Source: Rhodovulum sp. 12E13
GTDB taxonomy: Bacteria; Pseudomonadota; Alphaproteobacteria; Rhodobacterales; Rhodobacteraceae
DNA length: 64,000 bases
Reading direction: 5' to 3'
NCBI RefSeq assembly: GCF_003340565.1
Contig: NZ_QPLK01000002.1
Span: 62,001-126,000 of the forward strand
Made by a program: the position numbers and the translations under genes. Positions 8,532 through 17,128 of this stretch are shown here, one piece after another; within the stretch, counting starts at the first letter, position 1; each line of letters begins with the position of its first letter. The notes beneath the pieces are model-generated. The model did not search any database. It was given only the letters and a program-made list of their open reading frames with translations, and was not told where the DNA came from.

Positions 8532-10025
8532 ATGCTCTGGTCACTCATCAAGATCCTGTTTTTCGTGGCGCTCGTGGCGGCCCTCACCATGGGCGCCAAC
8601 CTGCTGATGGAGACAGGCCCCGGCGTGCGCCTCGCCGTCGGCACGCTCGAGTTCAACCTCGGTCCTCTGCAAGCGGTCATCGCCGCGCTTGTGGGCCTTG
8701 CGGTCATCTGGGGTGTGTTCAAGCTCGCGGGCCTTCTGGTCGCGTTCCTTCACTTCCTCAACGGCGACGAGACCGCCGTGTCGCGCTATTTCAGCCGCAA
8801 CCGCGAGCGGAAGGGCTACCAGGCGCTGTCGGAAGCTCTGCTGGCGCTGTCGTCCGGCGAGGGGCGGCAGGCGATGGCCAAGGCCGCCAAGGCCGAGAAA
8901 TATCTCAGAAAGCCCGAGGTGACGGCACTCGTCACGGCGCAGGCCAGCGAGATGGTGGGCGACCGCAAGCGTGCCGAGGCGGCCTACAAGACGCTTCTCA
9001 AGAGCGACAAGACGCGGTTCGTCGGCATTCGCGGCATCCTCGGCCAGAAGCTCGACGAGGGCGATACCGACACCGCCCTTGCACTCGCGCAGAAGGCCTT
9101 CGCGCTCAGGCCCCGCAACGAGGGCGTGCAGGACACGCTCCTGAAGCTGCAGGCGGAGAAGCACGACTGGAAGGGCGCGCGCCAGACGCTCGGCGCCAAG
9201 CTCAAGCATGGCGGCATGCCGCGCGACGTGCACCGGCGCCGCGATGCGGTGCTCGCCGTCAGCCAGGCCAAGGAGGTGCTGGCCGAGGGCAACTCGATCC
9301 AGGCGCGCGAGGCCGCGATCGAGGCCGCGCGTCTCTCGCCCGATCTCGTGCCTGCCGCGGCCATGGCCGCGCGCGCCTACATCGAGCAGGACAAGGCGCG
9401 CTACGCTGCCCGCGTCATCAAGAAGGCGTGGGAGTCGCAGCCCCATCCCGAGCTGGCCACCGCCTTCGCCGAGATCGAGGCCGGCGAGGGGCCGAGGGAT
9501 CGTCTCAAGCGCTTCGAGCAGCTTCTTCGGCTCAAGCCCGATCACCCCGAATCGAAGATGCTGCGCGCCGAGCTTCTTATCGCTGCCGAGGATTTCCCCG
9601 CCGCCCGCCGTGCCATGGGCGACCTCGCCAGCGAGGACCCGACGACTCGCACGCTCGCCATCATGGCCGCGATCGAGCGGGGCGAGGGCGCCGACGAGGC
9701 CGTCGTGCGCGGCTGGCTCGCCCGTGCGGTCACGGCGCCGCGCGGTCCGCAATGGGTCTGCGACAAGTGCCAGGCCATCGCTGCCGAATGGGGGCCGACC
9801 TGCAGCAATTGCGGCGCGTTCGACACCCTGTCGTGGCGCCGCCCGACCGTGCCCGAGACCACCGCTTCGCCCACCGGCGCCGAGATGCTGCCGCTGATCG
9901 TGGGCGCCCCGGCCCCGGCGCCCGACGCCGCGCCCGAGGCCGATGTGGTCGACATGCCCGGCGCCAGGGCGGAAGACGGTGACGGGGCGACCCCGTCGAA
10001 GGAAGCGGAAACCGCCCGCGCCTGA
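8532..10025 (+). CDS. hemY: HemY-type TPR membrane protein with a C-terminal zinc ribbon
   Basis: This 497-residue protein has two N-terminal membrane helices (about 5-22 and 40-77), the HemY_N region (YFSRNRERKGYQALSEAL) and a TPR-rich cytoplasmic part. The last 95 residues carry a four-cysteine ribbon (CDKC at 410-413 and CSNC at 425-428) that probably binds zinc, then a Pro/Ala-rich tail. HemY proteins are linked to tetrapyrrole synthesis by gene context, but their biochemistry is unclear. It begins 10 nt after the Mic60 gene. Confidence 0.9.
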   Translation: MLWSLIKILFFVALVAALTMGANLLMETGPGVRLAVGTLEFNLGPLQAVIAALVGLAVIWGVFKLAGLLVAFLHFLNGDETAVSRYFSRNRERKGYQALSEALLALSSGEGRQAMAKAAKAEKYLRKPEVTALVTAQASEMVGDRKRAEAAYKTLLKSDKTRFVGIRGILGQKLDEGDTDTALALAQKAFALRPRNEGVQDTLLKLQAEKHDWKGARQTLGAKLKHGGMPRDVHRRRDAVLAVSQAKEVLAEGNSIQAREAAIEAARLSPDLVPAAAMAARAYIEQDKARYAARVIKKAWESQPHPELATAFAEIEAGEGPRDRLKRFEQLLRLKPDHPESKMLRAELLIAAEDFPAARRAMGDLASEDPTTRTLAIMAAIERGEGADEAVVRGWLARAVTAPRGPQWVCDKCQAIAAEWGPTCSNCGAFDTLSWRRPTVPETTASPTGAEMLPLIVGAPAPAPDAAPEADVVDMPGARAEDGDGATPSKEAETARA

Positions 10026-10119
10026 CGCGTCTGCAGGCGCTGTCAACGGGGCTGTCGTGCGCTGGCGGTCCTCGCCCGACGGGCGGGGCAAAAATCGGCC
10101 GCTCGGCTGCGGAAGGGAT

Positions 10120-10148
10120 TTGCAGTCGGTGCCAACAGTGGCTAAGAC
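10120..10148 (+). promoter_or_regulatory. tRNA-Thr promoter
   Basis: TTGCAG and TAAGAC are 17 bases apart and end 9 nt before the tRNA. Confidence 0.6.
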
Positions 10149-10157
10149 GCCCGCGAG

Positions 10158-10233
10158 GCCGGTGTAGCTCAGCTGGTAGAGCAACGCATTCGTAATGCGT
10201 GGGTCGGGGGTTCGAGTCCCTTCACCGGCACCA
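10158..10233 (+). tRNA. tRNA-Thr (anticodon CGU)
   Basis: The acceptor arms GCCGGTG and CACCGGC pair perfectly. The D arm AGCTCAGCTGGTAGAGC and T arm GGGTTCGAGTCCC are canonical. The anticodon loop TTCGTAA sits in the stem ACGCA/TGCGT, giving CGT. The terminal ACCA is encoded. Confidence 0.97.
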
Positions 10234-10389
10234 CAGGAAGAGGTTGCACGCTGAAGGCGCGGGCGCAGGCGTGGATGGTGCCAAGGTGCGCGCGGTCGGC
10301 TCGCCCGGGATCGGCGCGCCGCGAGGGCGGGGCGGCGTCGGGGCCCTGCTCCGGAGACGTGGCGCCCACCGTGGTTCGTCGCCCCCGCA

Positions 10390-11982
10390 TCAGGCGACAT
10401 ATTCCCAGGTGCCCGGAACGGCCTCGAACAGCGTATCGACCAGGTCGTCGTTGGCCTCGCGGTATTCCTGGCTCTTCGAGAAGTGGAAGACGAGGTCTTC
10501 GCGGGGCACGCCCTTGTTGACGATCGCGTCCACCCAGTAGTCGAAGCCGCCCGAGTCCGGCACGCGATCGAGCGTGTTCAGGTAGAGTTGGCGGACATAC
10601 TGGTCGGCCGGCAGGCTCTCGATCGGCCCGTAGAGCTGCTCGAACTCGCCACCCTCCTCGTTGGTCATGAACTTGGCGATCTGGAAGATCGACATGCCCG
10701 ACTCGTACTGGTCGATCCAGTAGTTCAGGCCGCCGATGTCAGGGTCGCGGTCGAAGGCGCAGCCATAGAGGAACGCGACCATCTTCTCGTAGGACACCTC
10801 GCGAGCCGGGTCGGCTTCGGGCAGAAGAAACTCGCCGTCATCGAACAGCAGGCTCTCGACATTGGCGAGCACGTCGATGCCCTCTGGGCCCTCGATCCGG
10901 GCGTTCAGGGTCGAGCCGCTGATCTCGTAATCCTGCTTCCGGCCCAGGAAGCGGGCGATATCGAAGTTCTCGCCGCCGTCGATGAAGTCGTTGCCCGGCC
11001 CGCCCATCAGTACGTCGGTCCCGAAGCCGCCGTCGAGGTGGTCGTTGCCGCTGTCGCCGCGCAGCGCGTCGTTGCCGCGGCCGCCGTCGAGCATGTCGTC
11101 GCCGCCGAGCCCGACAAGGAGATCGTTGCCGAAGCTGCCCGGTTCCAGTCGATTGCCGCTCGAGTCGCCGAGAATGTTCTCGCCGGAGGCGAGCCGCTCC
11201 AACTGGTTGGTTGTCCCGACGACATCGAGATATTTCAGGTCGCGCAGGTCCTCGCGGTAGAGGTCGTCGCGGGCCTCCGACCGGGCCTGGCCGCGTTCGA
11301 TGGCGAGCCGTGCGAGGAAGACCGTGTTGGGTTCGAAGAATTTCTGCTCGATCCGGAAGGTCTCGGAATTGCCGGTGTTCAGGCTCTTCCACGTCTCCTG
11401 GTAATAGCCGGGGGCGAGACCAAGGGTCGGAAACGGGAGCGGGGGGAGCGCGGCGACTGCGTTGTCCTGCTCGCGGTAGATCGCGCTGCGCAGCAGGCCT
11501 TCTGCCGCCTCGAACAGATCGCTGGCCGTCGTCACCTGCTCGCGGACCCCGAGGGCGCCGAGCAGCCCCGCCTCGAGCTCGAGCCCCACCTTGAACCGCA
11601 CGCCCAGCGCGAAGCTGACGGCGCCCAGCGTCTCCATGACGGTTTCGTAGCTTGCACCGGCCGACAGGCGCGCATCGGCCTGCGCGAGGACGTCGTTGAG
11701 CGCCCCGTCGGCGCGGTCGACGATCTGGTCGCGCTCGCGCTCTCGAACGCCGGGGTCGGATGTGTCGAGCACCGCGAAATTGTCGAGCTGCTGGCGTGCC
11801 GTGCGCGCCTCCGACACGGCGCTCTGCAGGATCTGCGAGCTCACGGTGCCGATACCGGCATCTATATCGTCCAGCTTGCTGTCCATCTCCTCCAGCTTGG
11901 CAGAGGTCTGGGCATCGCTCCCCAGCCCCACGACCGCCAGTACGAATTCCAGGCCCGCTACGGCCACTCCCACTCCCGCCAT
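10390..11982 (-). CDS. RTX-repeat protein with a C-terminal DUF4214 domain
   Basis: A 530-residue protein in three parts. Residues 1-250 are helical and coiled-coil-prone, starting with a hydrophobic MAGVGVAVAGLEFVLAVVG. About 282-340 holds RTX calcium-binding nonapeptides (GGDDMLDGGRGND, GGPGNDFIDGG). About 400-520 holds two copies of the DUF4214 pattern (GGLNYWIDQYESG, GGFDYWVDAIVNKG). RTX plus DUF4214 suggests type I secretion and a surface or extracellular role, but no transporter lies nearby. A perfect AGGAGG precedes the ATG at 11982. GC looks slightly lower than in its neighbours. The target is unknown. Confidence 0.8.
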   Translation of the reverse strand: MAGVGVAVAGLEFVLAVVGLGSDAQTSAKLEEMDSKLDDIDAGIGTVSSQILQSAVSEARTARQQLDNFAVLDTSDPGVRERERDQIVDRADGALNDVLAQADARLSAGASYETVMETLGAVSFALGVRFKVGLELEAGLLGALGVREQVTTASDLFEAAEGLLRSAIYREQDNAVAALPPLPFPTLGLAPGYYQETWKSLNTGNSETFRIEQKFFEPNTVFLARLAIERGQARSEARDDLYREDLRDLKYLDVVGTTNQLERLASGENILGDSSGNRLEPGSFGNDLLVGLGGDDMLDGGRGNDALRGDSGNDHLDGGFGTDVLMGGPGNDFIDGGENFDIARFLGRKQDYEISGSTLNARIEGPEGIDVLANVESLLFDDGEFLLPEADPAREVSYEKMVAFLYGCAFDRDPDIGGLNYWIDQYESGMSIFQIAKFMTNEEGGEFEQLYGPIESLPADQYVRQLYLNTLDRVPDSGGFDYWVDAIVNKGVPREDLVFHFSKSQEYREANDDLVDTLFEAVPGTWEYVA

Positions 11983-12239
11983 TTTCGTCCTCCTGACATG
12001 GCATGTGGCCGACGTCTCCGCCCCGGGGCGTGCGGCGCGCGGCCGCCCGTCGGCATCTGCGAGCCTTGTGCCGCACCGGGGCGGGGCCTGGCGCATGTCG
12101 CACCGGATGCGACAGGGGCCGCGCGTCGATGACCGGCCCCGATTCCGGCGGGGCGGTCGCCGTGCGCCCACGCGGTGCGCCGGACCATCCGCTTGTCGGC
12201 GCGCGCCGGGCGGGATAGCACCGGACAAGGGGGAGCCAG

Positions 12240-12818
12240 ATGACACAGCAATCGCCCGAGACCCTCGACTTCCTGCGCCGCCGCCGCTCGCGACCGGCCA
12301 AGACGCTGTCGCCGCCCGTTCCCGGCCTCGACGAGGTGCGCGACCTGCTCGCCATCGCGGCCCGCACGCCCGACCACGGCAAGCTGGAGCCGTGGCGCTT
12401 TCTCGTGCTCGAACGACCCGCGCTCGAGCGGCTCGCGGCCTCGGTCGCGCCGCACGGGCACATGGTGGGCATCGAGGAAGAGAAGATCGCCAGGATGGAG
12501 CGGCAGTTCACCGAGGCTCATCTCGCGGTCGTGGTGGTGGCGAGCCCGAAACCCTCCGACAAGATCCCCGATGTCGAGCAGCTCCTGTCGGCCGGCGCCG
12601 CGTGCTACGGCCTGCTGATCGCCGCGCTCGCCGCCGGCTGGGGCGCCAACTGGCTGACAGGATGGGCGATGCACGACCGCGGCTTCGTCGAGGGCGCGCT
12701 CGGCCTGACCGAACGCGAGAGCGTGGCGGGCATCGTGCATATCGGCACCGAGACCGCCGCGCCGCCCGAGCGGCCGCGGCCCGATCTCGACGCGCTGGTG
12801 ACATGGGTCGAGGCGTGA
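12240..12818 (+). CDS. Nitroreductase family protein
   Basis: A 192-residue FMN-dependent nitroreductase-fold protein (YdjA-like size). The FMN phosphate-binding RRRRSRPAK near residue 13, ARTPDHGKLEPWRF (about 40-55) and GWGANWLTGW (about 137) are the conserved landmarks. The physiological substrate cannot be told from the sequence. It overlaps the following membrane-protein gene and is divergent from the RTX gene across a 257-nt gap in which I see no convincing motif beyond the ribosome sites. Confidence 0.88.
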   Translation: MTQQSPETLDFLRRRRSRPAKTLSPPVPGLDEVRDLLAIAARTPDHGKLEPWRFLVLERPALERLAASVAPHGHMVGIEEEKIARMERQFTEAHLAVVVVASPKPSDKIPDVEQLLSAGAACYGLLIAALAAGWGANWLTGWAMHDRGFVEGALGLTERESVAGIVHIGTETAAPPERPRPDLDALVTWVEA

Positions 12819-13522
12819 TCCTGACGGCCTTCGGCCGCGCGCTGGCCCAGGCGACCGACCGGCGCTTCTTGCGGGTGCTGCTTCTCGGCATCGGGCTGAC
12901 GGTCGCGCTGCTCTTTTCCGTCTACGGCGTGTTCCTGTGGTTGCTCGACTGGGTGCTGCCCGAGACGATCACCCTCCCCGGCGGGCGCGAGATCGCGTGG
13001 GTCGACGACCTTCTGTCGGTCGGCTCGATCATCCTTATGCTGGTGCTGTCGGTCTTTTTGATGGTGCCGGTCGCCTCGGCGTTCACGGGGCTGTTCCTCG
13101 AGGATGTCGCGGCGGCGGTCGAGGGCCGCTACTACCCGCACCTTCCGCCCGTGCCGCGGCTGCCGTGGTCCGATGCCCTGCGCGACTCGGTCGGTTTCTT
13201 CGGGCTTCTGGTGGCGGTGAACCTCGTGGCGCTCGCCCTCTACTTCGTGGTCGGGCCGTTTGCGCCGTTGCTGTTCTGGGCGGTCAACGGCTTCCTGCTG
13301 GGGCGGGAATACTTCCAGCTCGTCGCCATGCGGCGGCTCGGGCGGCAGGGCGCCATCGCCGCCCGCAAGCGCCACCGCGGGCGCATCTGGCTCGCCGGCA
13401 CGCTGATGGCCGCGCCGCTGTCGATCCCGCTCGTGAACCTCGTGATCCCGATCCTCGGCGCGGCGACCTTCACCCACCTGTTCCATGCGTGGGAGCGGCC
13501 GGGGCAGGGCACGCGGCCCTAG
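12803..13522 (+). CDS. EI24/CysZ-like membrane protein
   Basis: A 239-residue integral membrane protein with four to five hydrophobic segments (about 22-45, 70-100, 130-165, 205-225). The MVPVASAFTGLFLEDVAAAVEGRYYP stretch is split between helices as in the EI24/CysZ family, whose members have been linked to sulfate uptake. The ATG at 12803 overlaps the nitroreductase by 16 nt; a GTG at 12815 giving a 4-nt overlap is an equally good start. Its 3' end overlaps the convergent DUF1467 gene by four bases. Confidence 0.8.
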   Translation: MGRGVILTAFGRALAQATDRRFLRVLLLGIGLTVALLFSVYGVFLWLLDWVLPETITLPGGREIAWVDDLLSVGSIILMLVLSVFLMVPVASAFTGLFLEDVAAAVEGRYYPHLPPVPRLPWSDALRDSVGFFGLLVAVNLVALALYFVVGPFAPLLFWAVNGFLLGREYFQLVAMRRLGRQGAIAARKRHRGRIWLAGTLMAAPLSIPLVNLVIPILGAATFTHLFHAWERPGQGTRP

Positions 13523-13812
13523 TAGCGATCGGGTGTCGCGTCCTGCGGGCCGAAGCGGCGGAACAGGTCGAAATCCTCGACCGTGATGACGCCGGTGATG
13601 ATGACCGTGCAGGCCACCACCCAGATCGGCAGGCTGACGAGCGTGACGATCCTGGCCTTGCGCCTGAGCTGAGGGTCGACCGGGGCGGAGCCGGGCGTTC
13701 CCGGCACCACGCTGCCCTCCTCGCTCTGCGTGCGCAGGTTGAGCGGCAGAACGACGAACAGCACCATGAACCAGATGACCGCGAGCAGGACGAGGGCCGA
13801 GGTGATCTGCAC
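13519..13812 (-). CDS. DUF1467 family membrane protein
   Basis: A 97-residue protein with two membrane helices (about 5-25 and 58-78), PLNLRTQ after the first helix and QLRRKARIV before the second, the pattern of the alphaproteobacterial DUF1467 family of unknown function. It starts with GTG sharing one base with the mce stop codon (TAGTG). DUF1467 next to methylmalonyl-CoA epimerase is a recurrent alphaproteobacterial pairing. Confidence 0.88.
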   Translation of the reverse strand: MQITSALVLLAVIWFMVLFVVLPLNLRTQSEEGSVVPGTPGSAPVDPQLRRKARIVTLVSLPIWVVACTVIITGVITVEDFDLFRRFGPQDATPDRY

Positions 13813-14216
13813 TAGACCTGCTCCAGTTCCACCAGAGTCCCGGCGAAGTCCTTGGGGTGGAGGAACAGCACCGGCTTGCCGTGCGCGCCGATCTTCGGCT
13901 CGCCGTCGCCCAGCACGCGCGCGCCCGTCTCCTTCAGGTGGTCACGGGCCGCGAGGATGTCCTCGACCTCGTAGCAGACATGGTGAATGCCGCCCGCCGG
14001 GTTCTTCTCGAGGAACCCCTTGATCGGGCTGTCCGCGCCCAGCGGATGGAGCAGCTCGATCTTGGTGTTGGGCAGCTCGATGAAGATCACCGTCACGCCG
14101 TGGTCGGGCTCGTCCTGCGGGGGGCCGACCTGCGCGCCGAGCGCGCCGCGATACTGCTCTGCCGCGGCCTCGAGATCGGGCACGGCAATGGCGACATGGT
14201 TCAGGCGGCCGATCAT
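13812..14216 (-). CDS. mce: Methylmalonyl-CoA epimerase
   Basis: A 134-residue vicinal-oxygen-chelate protein that interconverts (S)- and (R)-methylmalonyl-CoA in propionyl-CoA assimilation. RLNHVAIAVPDLEAA starts the first beta-alpha-beta-beta-beta unit with the metal His, IELLHPLG supplies another ligand, GIHHVCYEV starts the second unit, and LVELEQV ends with the metal Glu. The length is normal. It is coupled to DUF1467 and divergent from the response regulator. Confidence 0.94.
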   Translation of the reverse strand: MIGRLNHVAIAVPDLEAAAEQYRGALGAQVGPPQDEPDHGVTVIFIELPNTKIELLHPLGADSPIKGFLEKNPAGGIHHVCYEVEDILAARDHLKETGARVLGDGEPKIGAHGKPVLFLHPKDFAGTLVELEQV

Positions 14217-14293
14217 GCGGGTCTCCCTCTCTGGCGCCGGCGGTTATCGGAATTGCAAGGCCCCGGCGCAAGGGGCGCGTTTCTGCACTGGCA

Positions 14294-14308
14294 TTTACCG
14301 ATCGTTAG
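14294..14308 (+). promoter_or_regulatory. CtrA-box-like sequence upstream of the response regulator
   Basis: TTTA and TTAG half-sites are seven bases apart, one mismatch in each half from the CtrA consensus TTAA-N7-TTAA. A second TTAA lies 13 bases further on, and CGATCGTTA/CGGTCGTTA form a short direct repeat. This is suggestive only. Confidence 0.25.
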
Positions 14309-14363
14309 CCCCGTCGGTCGTTAAATTCTGGCAGACCTTCGACTCGCCAGGGGGACGACAGCG

Positions 14364-15077
14364 ATGCCGGACGATCTGACGCGCCTCACGCTTACCCGCA
14401 GGCCGACCGCGGCGCAGCCACTGATGGGCCTCACCATCCTCGCCGTGGAGGACAGCCGCTTCGCCTGCGAGGCGCTGCGCCTGCTGGCCATGCGCTCGGG
14501 GGCGCGGCTTCGACGCGCCGACTGTCTCGCCTCGGCCCGGCGGCATCTCGCCGTCTATCGGCCCAGCGTGGCGCTCGTCGATCTCGGCCTGCCCGACGGC
14601 TGCGGGCTGGATCTGATCGGCGAGATCGCTCGCGGCACCGTCGCCCGCCCCATCGTGCTGGCCGTCAGCGGCGACGCCGCCCGGCGGGGCGAGGCGATGC
14701 AGGCCGGCGCCCAGGGCTTCCTCGAAAAGCCGGTCGCGAGCCTCGGCGCCTTCCAGGAGGCGATCCTCGCCCACCTGCCGGGCGAGGCCCGCCCTGCGGG
14801 CCTGCGCGCGCTCGAGAGCGGCGAGGTTCGCCCCGATACCTTTGCCCTGAAGGACGACCTCGAACATGCGGCCGAGGGGTTGGCCGCGGGCACGCTTGAC
14901 GACGGGTATGCCGCGCAGTTCGTGGCCTCGGTCGCCCGCGCCGCCCGCGACGCGCCGCTGGCCGAGGCGGCGCAGCGGCTCGCCGCGACGCGGGCCGAGG
15001 GCCGCTGCGCCGACGATGCGCGCGGCCAGCTCGCCCGCGTCGTGCAGGAGCGGCTCTCGGAGAGGCGCGCGATCTGA
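14364..15077 (+). CDS. Response regulator: receiver domain plus helical C-terminal domain
   Basis: A 237-residue protein. Residues 22-135 form a CheY-like receiver with the acidic pair E29/D30, phospho-acceptor D73 (LVDLGLPDG), S102 and K122 all present. Residues 150-237 are helical and Ala-rich with no helix-turn-helix or enzymatic motif that I recognise, so it may act by protein interaction. No histidine kinase is adjacent. Clear GGGGG ahead of the ATG at 14364 supports the start. Confidence 0.82.
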   Translation: MPDDLTRLTLTRRPTAAQPLMGLTILAVEDSRFACEALRLLAMRSGARLRRADCLASARRHLAVYRPSVALVDLGLPDGCGLDLIGEIARGTVARPIVLAVSGDAARRGEAMQAGAQGFLEKPVASLGAFQEAILAHLPGEARPAGLRALESGEVRPDTFALKDDLEHAAEGLAAGTLDDGYAAQFVASVARAARDAPLAEAAQRLAATRAEGRCADDARGQLARVVQERLSERRAI

Positions 15078-15109
15078 GCCGACGCCCCGGCGGCGGCCCA
15101 GCCAGGCTC

Positions 15110-15160
15110 GACGGTCAGCCCGGCTAGACGGTCAGCCCGGCACGACGGTCAGTCGGGTTC
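15110..15160. repeat. 17-bp tandem repeat, three copies, at the aspS 3' end
   Basis: Three consecutive 17-bp units (15110-15126, 15127-15143, 15144-15160) share GACGGTCAG; the first two differ only in the last two bases and the third is diverged. The last unit includes the aspS stop codon. It lies between the convergent response regulator and aspS. Confidence 0.85.
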
Positions 15161-17128
15161 GACGACGCGCAGCGAGAGCTCGCGCAGCTGCTGGTTCGTG
15201 GGGGCCGAAGGCGCGCCCATCATCAGGTCTTCCGCCCGCTGGTTCATCGGGAAGAGGATGACCTCGCGGATGTTCACCTCGCCCGCGAGCAGCATCACGA
15301 TCCGGTCGATGCCGGCCGCGCAGCCGCCGTGCGGCGGGGCGCCGAAGCGGAAGGCGTTGAGCAGGCCGCCGAACCGGGTGCGCACCTCGTCCTCGCTGTA
15401 GCCCGCGACGGCGAACGCCTTGAACATGATGTCGGGGCGATGGTTGCGGATGGCACCCGACACGATCTCGTAGCCGTTGCACGCCAGATCGTACTGGAAG
15501 CCCTTGACCGCGAGCGGGTCGCCCTCGAGCGCCTCGAGCCCGCCCTGGGGCATCGAGAACGGGTTGTGAGAGAAGTCGACGCGCCCCTCGTCGTCCTTCT
15601 CGTACATGGGGAAATCGACGACCCAGGCAAAGGCGAAGCGGTCGTGCTCGGTCAGGCCGAGCTCGTCACCGATCACGTTGCGCGCCTTTGCGGCCACGCC
15701 CTCGAACTCGTGCGGCCGCCCACCGAGGAAAAACGCCGCATCGCCCTTGCCGAGGCCGAGCTGCTGGCGGATCGCCTCGGTCCGCTCGGGGCCGATGTTC
15801 TTGGCCAGCGGGCCTGACGGTTCCATTTCGCCAGTGGTCGGGAAAAAGACACGCCGAAGGTCGGAAGCTATCTGGATGTCCAGAGGATCTCCGGACCTGA
15901 TCAGATCAACGATCTTGTTGAAGCGTTCAAAGCCTTCTCCTTCGGCGGCTGGACCTTGAACAAGCTCGTTAAGTCGTTCCTCGTCCACGGTGCGGTCCGC
16001 AAGCCATTCATTGAGCGTTTCCGCGGTTTTGTTTGGCGCCTGACATTCGCGCCAGAAGATGTAGCCCATCCCCGGCAGGCCCTGCTGCTGGGCAAAGGAA
16101 TTCATCCGGTCGCAGAACTTGCGGCTGCCGCCGCCCGGCGCGGGGATCGCGCGGATCTCGGTGCCCTCGTTCTCGAGCAGCCTGGCGAAGATGGCGAAGC
16201 CCGAGCCGCGGAAATGGTCGGAGACGACCTGCATCCGGATCGGGTTGCGCAGGTCCGGCTTGTCGGTGCCGTAATGCAGCATCGCGTCGGCGAAGGGGAT
16301 GCGCGGCCACACCTTGTCGACCGTCGCGGTGCCGCCGAACTCCTCGAACAGCCCCTCGATGACCGGCTGGATCGTGTCGAACACGTCGTCCTGCGTGACG
16401 AAGCTCATCTCCATGTCGAGCTGGTAGAAGTCGGTCGGCGAGCGGTCGGCGCGCGGGTCCTCGTCGCGGAAGCAGGGCGCGATCTGGAAGTACCTGTCGA
16501 AGCCCGACACCATCAGGAGCTGCTTGAACTGCTGCGGCGCCTGCGGCAGCGCGTAGAACCGGCCCGGATGCAGCCGCGACGGCACGAGGAAGTCGCGCGC
16601 GCCCTCGGGGCTCGAGGCGGTGATGATCGGCGTCTGGTATTCGCGGAATCCGATCCCCCACATCCGCTTGCGCAGCGACGCCACCACGTCGGAGCGGAGC
16701 GTCATGTTGCGCTGCATGTGCTCGCGCCGCAGGTCGAGGTAGCGGTAGCGCAGGCGCGTCTCCTCGGGGTATTCCTGCTCGCCGAACACCTGCAGCGGCA
16801 GCTCCTCGGCCGCGCCCAGCATCTCGATGTCGCGGATGAACACCTCGATCTCGCCGGTGTTGATGCGTGGGTTCACCAGATCGGGGTCGCGCGCCTTCAC
16901 CTCGCCGTCGATGCGGATGCACCATTCGGCGCGGACCTTCTCGACCTCGGCGAAGACGGGCGAATCCGGGTCGGCCAGCACCTGAGTCACGCCGTAATGG
17001 TCGCGCAGGTCGATGAACAGCACGCCGCCGTGGTCGCGCACGCGGTGGACCCATCCGGCAAGGCGGACCGTCTCGCCCACGTTCTCGCGGGTGAGGTCGG
17101 CGCAGGTCATGCTGCGATAGGCGTGCAT
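15149..17128 (-). CDS. aspS: Aspartyl-tRNA synthetase with an internal low-GC insertion
   Basis: A 659-residue class II synthetase, about 70 residues longer than typical (about 590). The anticodon-binding OB fold (1-105) has [23 protein letters not shown]. The catalytic core has motif 2 ([15 protein letters not shown], about 216-229) and the C-terminal motif 3 (GIDRIVMLL). The bacterial GAD domain lies between them. Within GAD, after GYIFWRE, roughly residues 362-433 do not fit the family, and the normal sequence resumes at [18 protein letters not shown]. That stretch is near 53 % GC against roughly 68 % around it. The reading frame is intact, so the enzyme is probably functional. Confidence 0.95.
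   Translation of the reverse strand: MHAYRSMTCADLTRENVGETVRLAGWVHRVRDHGGVLFIDLRDHYGVTQVLADPDSPVFAEVEKVRAEWCIRIDGEVKARDPDLVNPRINTGEIEVFIRDIEMLGAAEELPLQVFGEQEYPEETRLRYRYLDLRREHMQRNMTLRSDVVASLRKRMWGIGFREYQTPIITASSPEGARDFLVPSRLHPGRFYALPQAPQQFKQLLMVSGFDRYFQIAPCFRDEDPRADRSPTDFYQLDMEMSFVTQDDVFDTIQPVIEGLFEEFGGTATVDKVWPRIPFADAMLHYGTDKPDLRNPIRMQVVSDHFRGSGFAIFARLLENEGTEIRAIPAPGGGSRKFCDRMNSFAQQQGLPGMGYIFWRECQAPNKTAETLNEWLADRTVDEERLNELVQGPAAEGEGFERFNKIVDLIRSGDPLDIQIASDLRRVFFPTTGEMEPSGPLAKNIGPERTEAIRQQLGLGKGDAAFFLGGRPHEFEGVAAKARNVIGDELGLTEHDRFAFAWVVDFPMYEKDDEGRVDFSHNPFSMPQGGLEALEGDPLAVKGFQYDLACNGYEIVSGAIRNHRPDIMFKAFAVAGYSEDEVRTRFGGLLNAFRFGAPPHGGCAAGIDRIVMLLAGEVNIREVILFPMNQRAEDLMMGAPSAPTNQQLRELSLRVVEPD
15830..16045 (-). 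other. Low-GC in-frame insertion inside aspS
   Basis: About 216 nt encode an extra segment of about 72 residues in the GAD domain of AspRS. Three full 60-base lines inside it count 55, 50 and 55 % GC. Imperfect direct repeats flank it: GCCTGAC followed by ATTTCGCCAG at 15812-15834, and GCCTGAC followed by ATTCGCGCCAG at 16038-16055. The peptide is hydrophilic and predicted helical, with an ERLNEL and a [12 protein letters not shown] stretch. No protein family is recognised. Confidence 0.75.

Noticed and set aside
8541-10400. Long minus-strand frame covering hemY and tRNA-Thr, with a GEGTRTPDPRITNALLYQLSYTG stretch
   Set aside because: That peptide is the familiar false translation of the antisense of a tRNA gene; the rest is the mirror of hemY in GC-rich DNA.
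14294-14308. CtrA control of the response regulator
   Set aside because: Each half-site has a mismatch and a single weak box is expected by chance; kept only as a low-confidence site and not as a finding.
15110-15160. Tandem 17-bp repeats at the aspS end as the source of the aspS insertion
   Set aside because: They are 0.7 kb away, GC-rich and unlike the low-GC segment or its flanking repeats.
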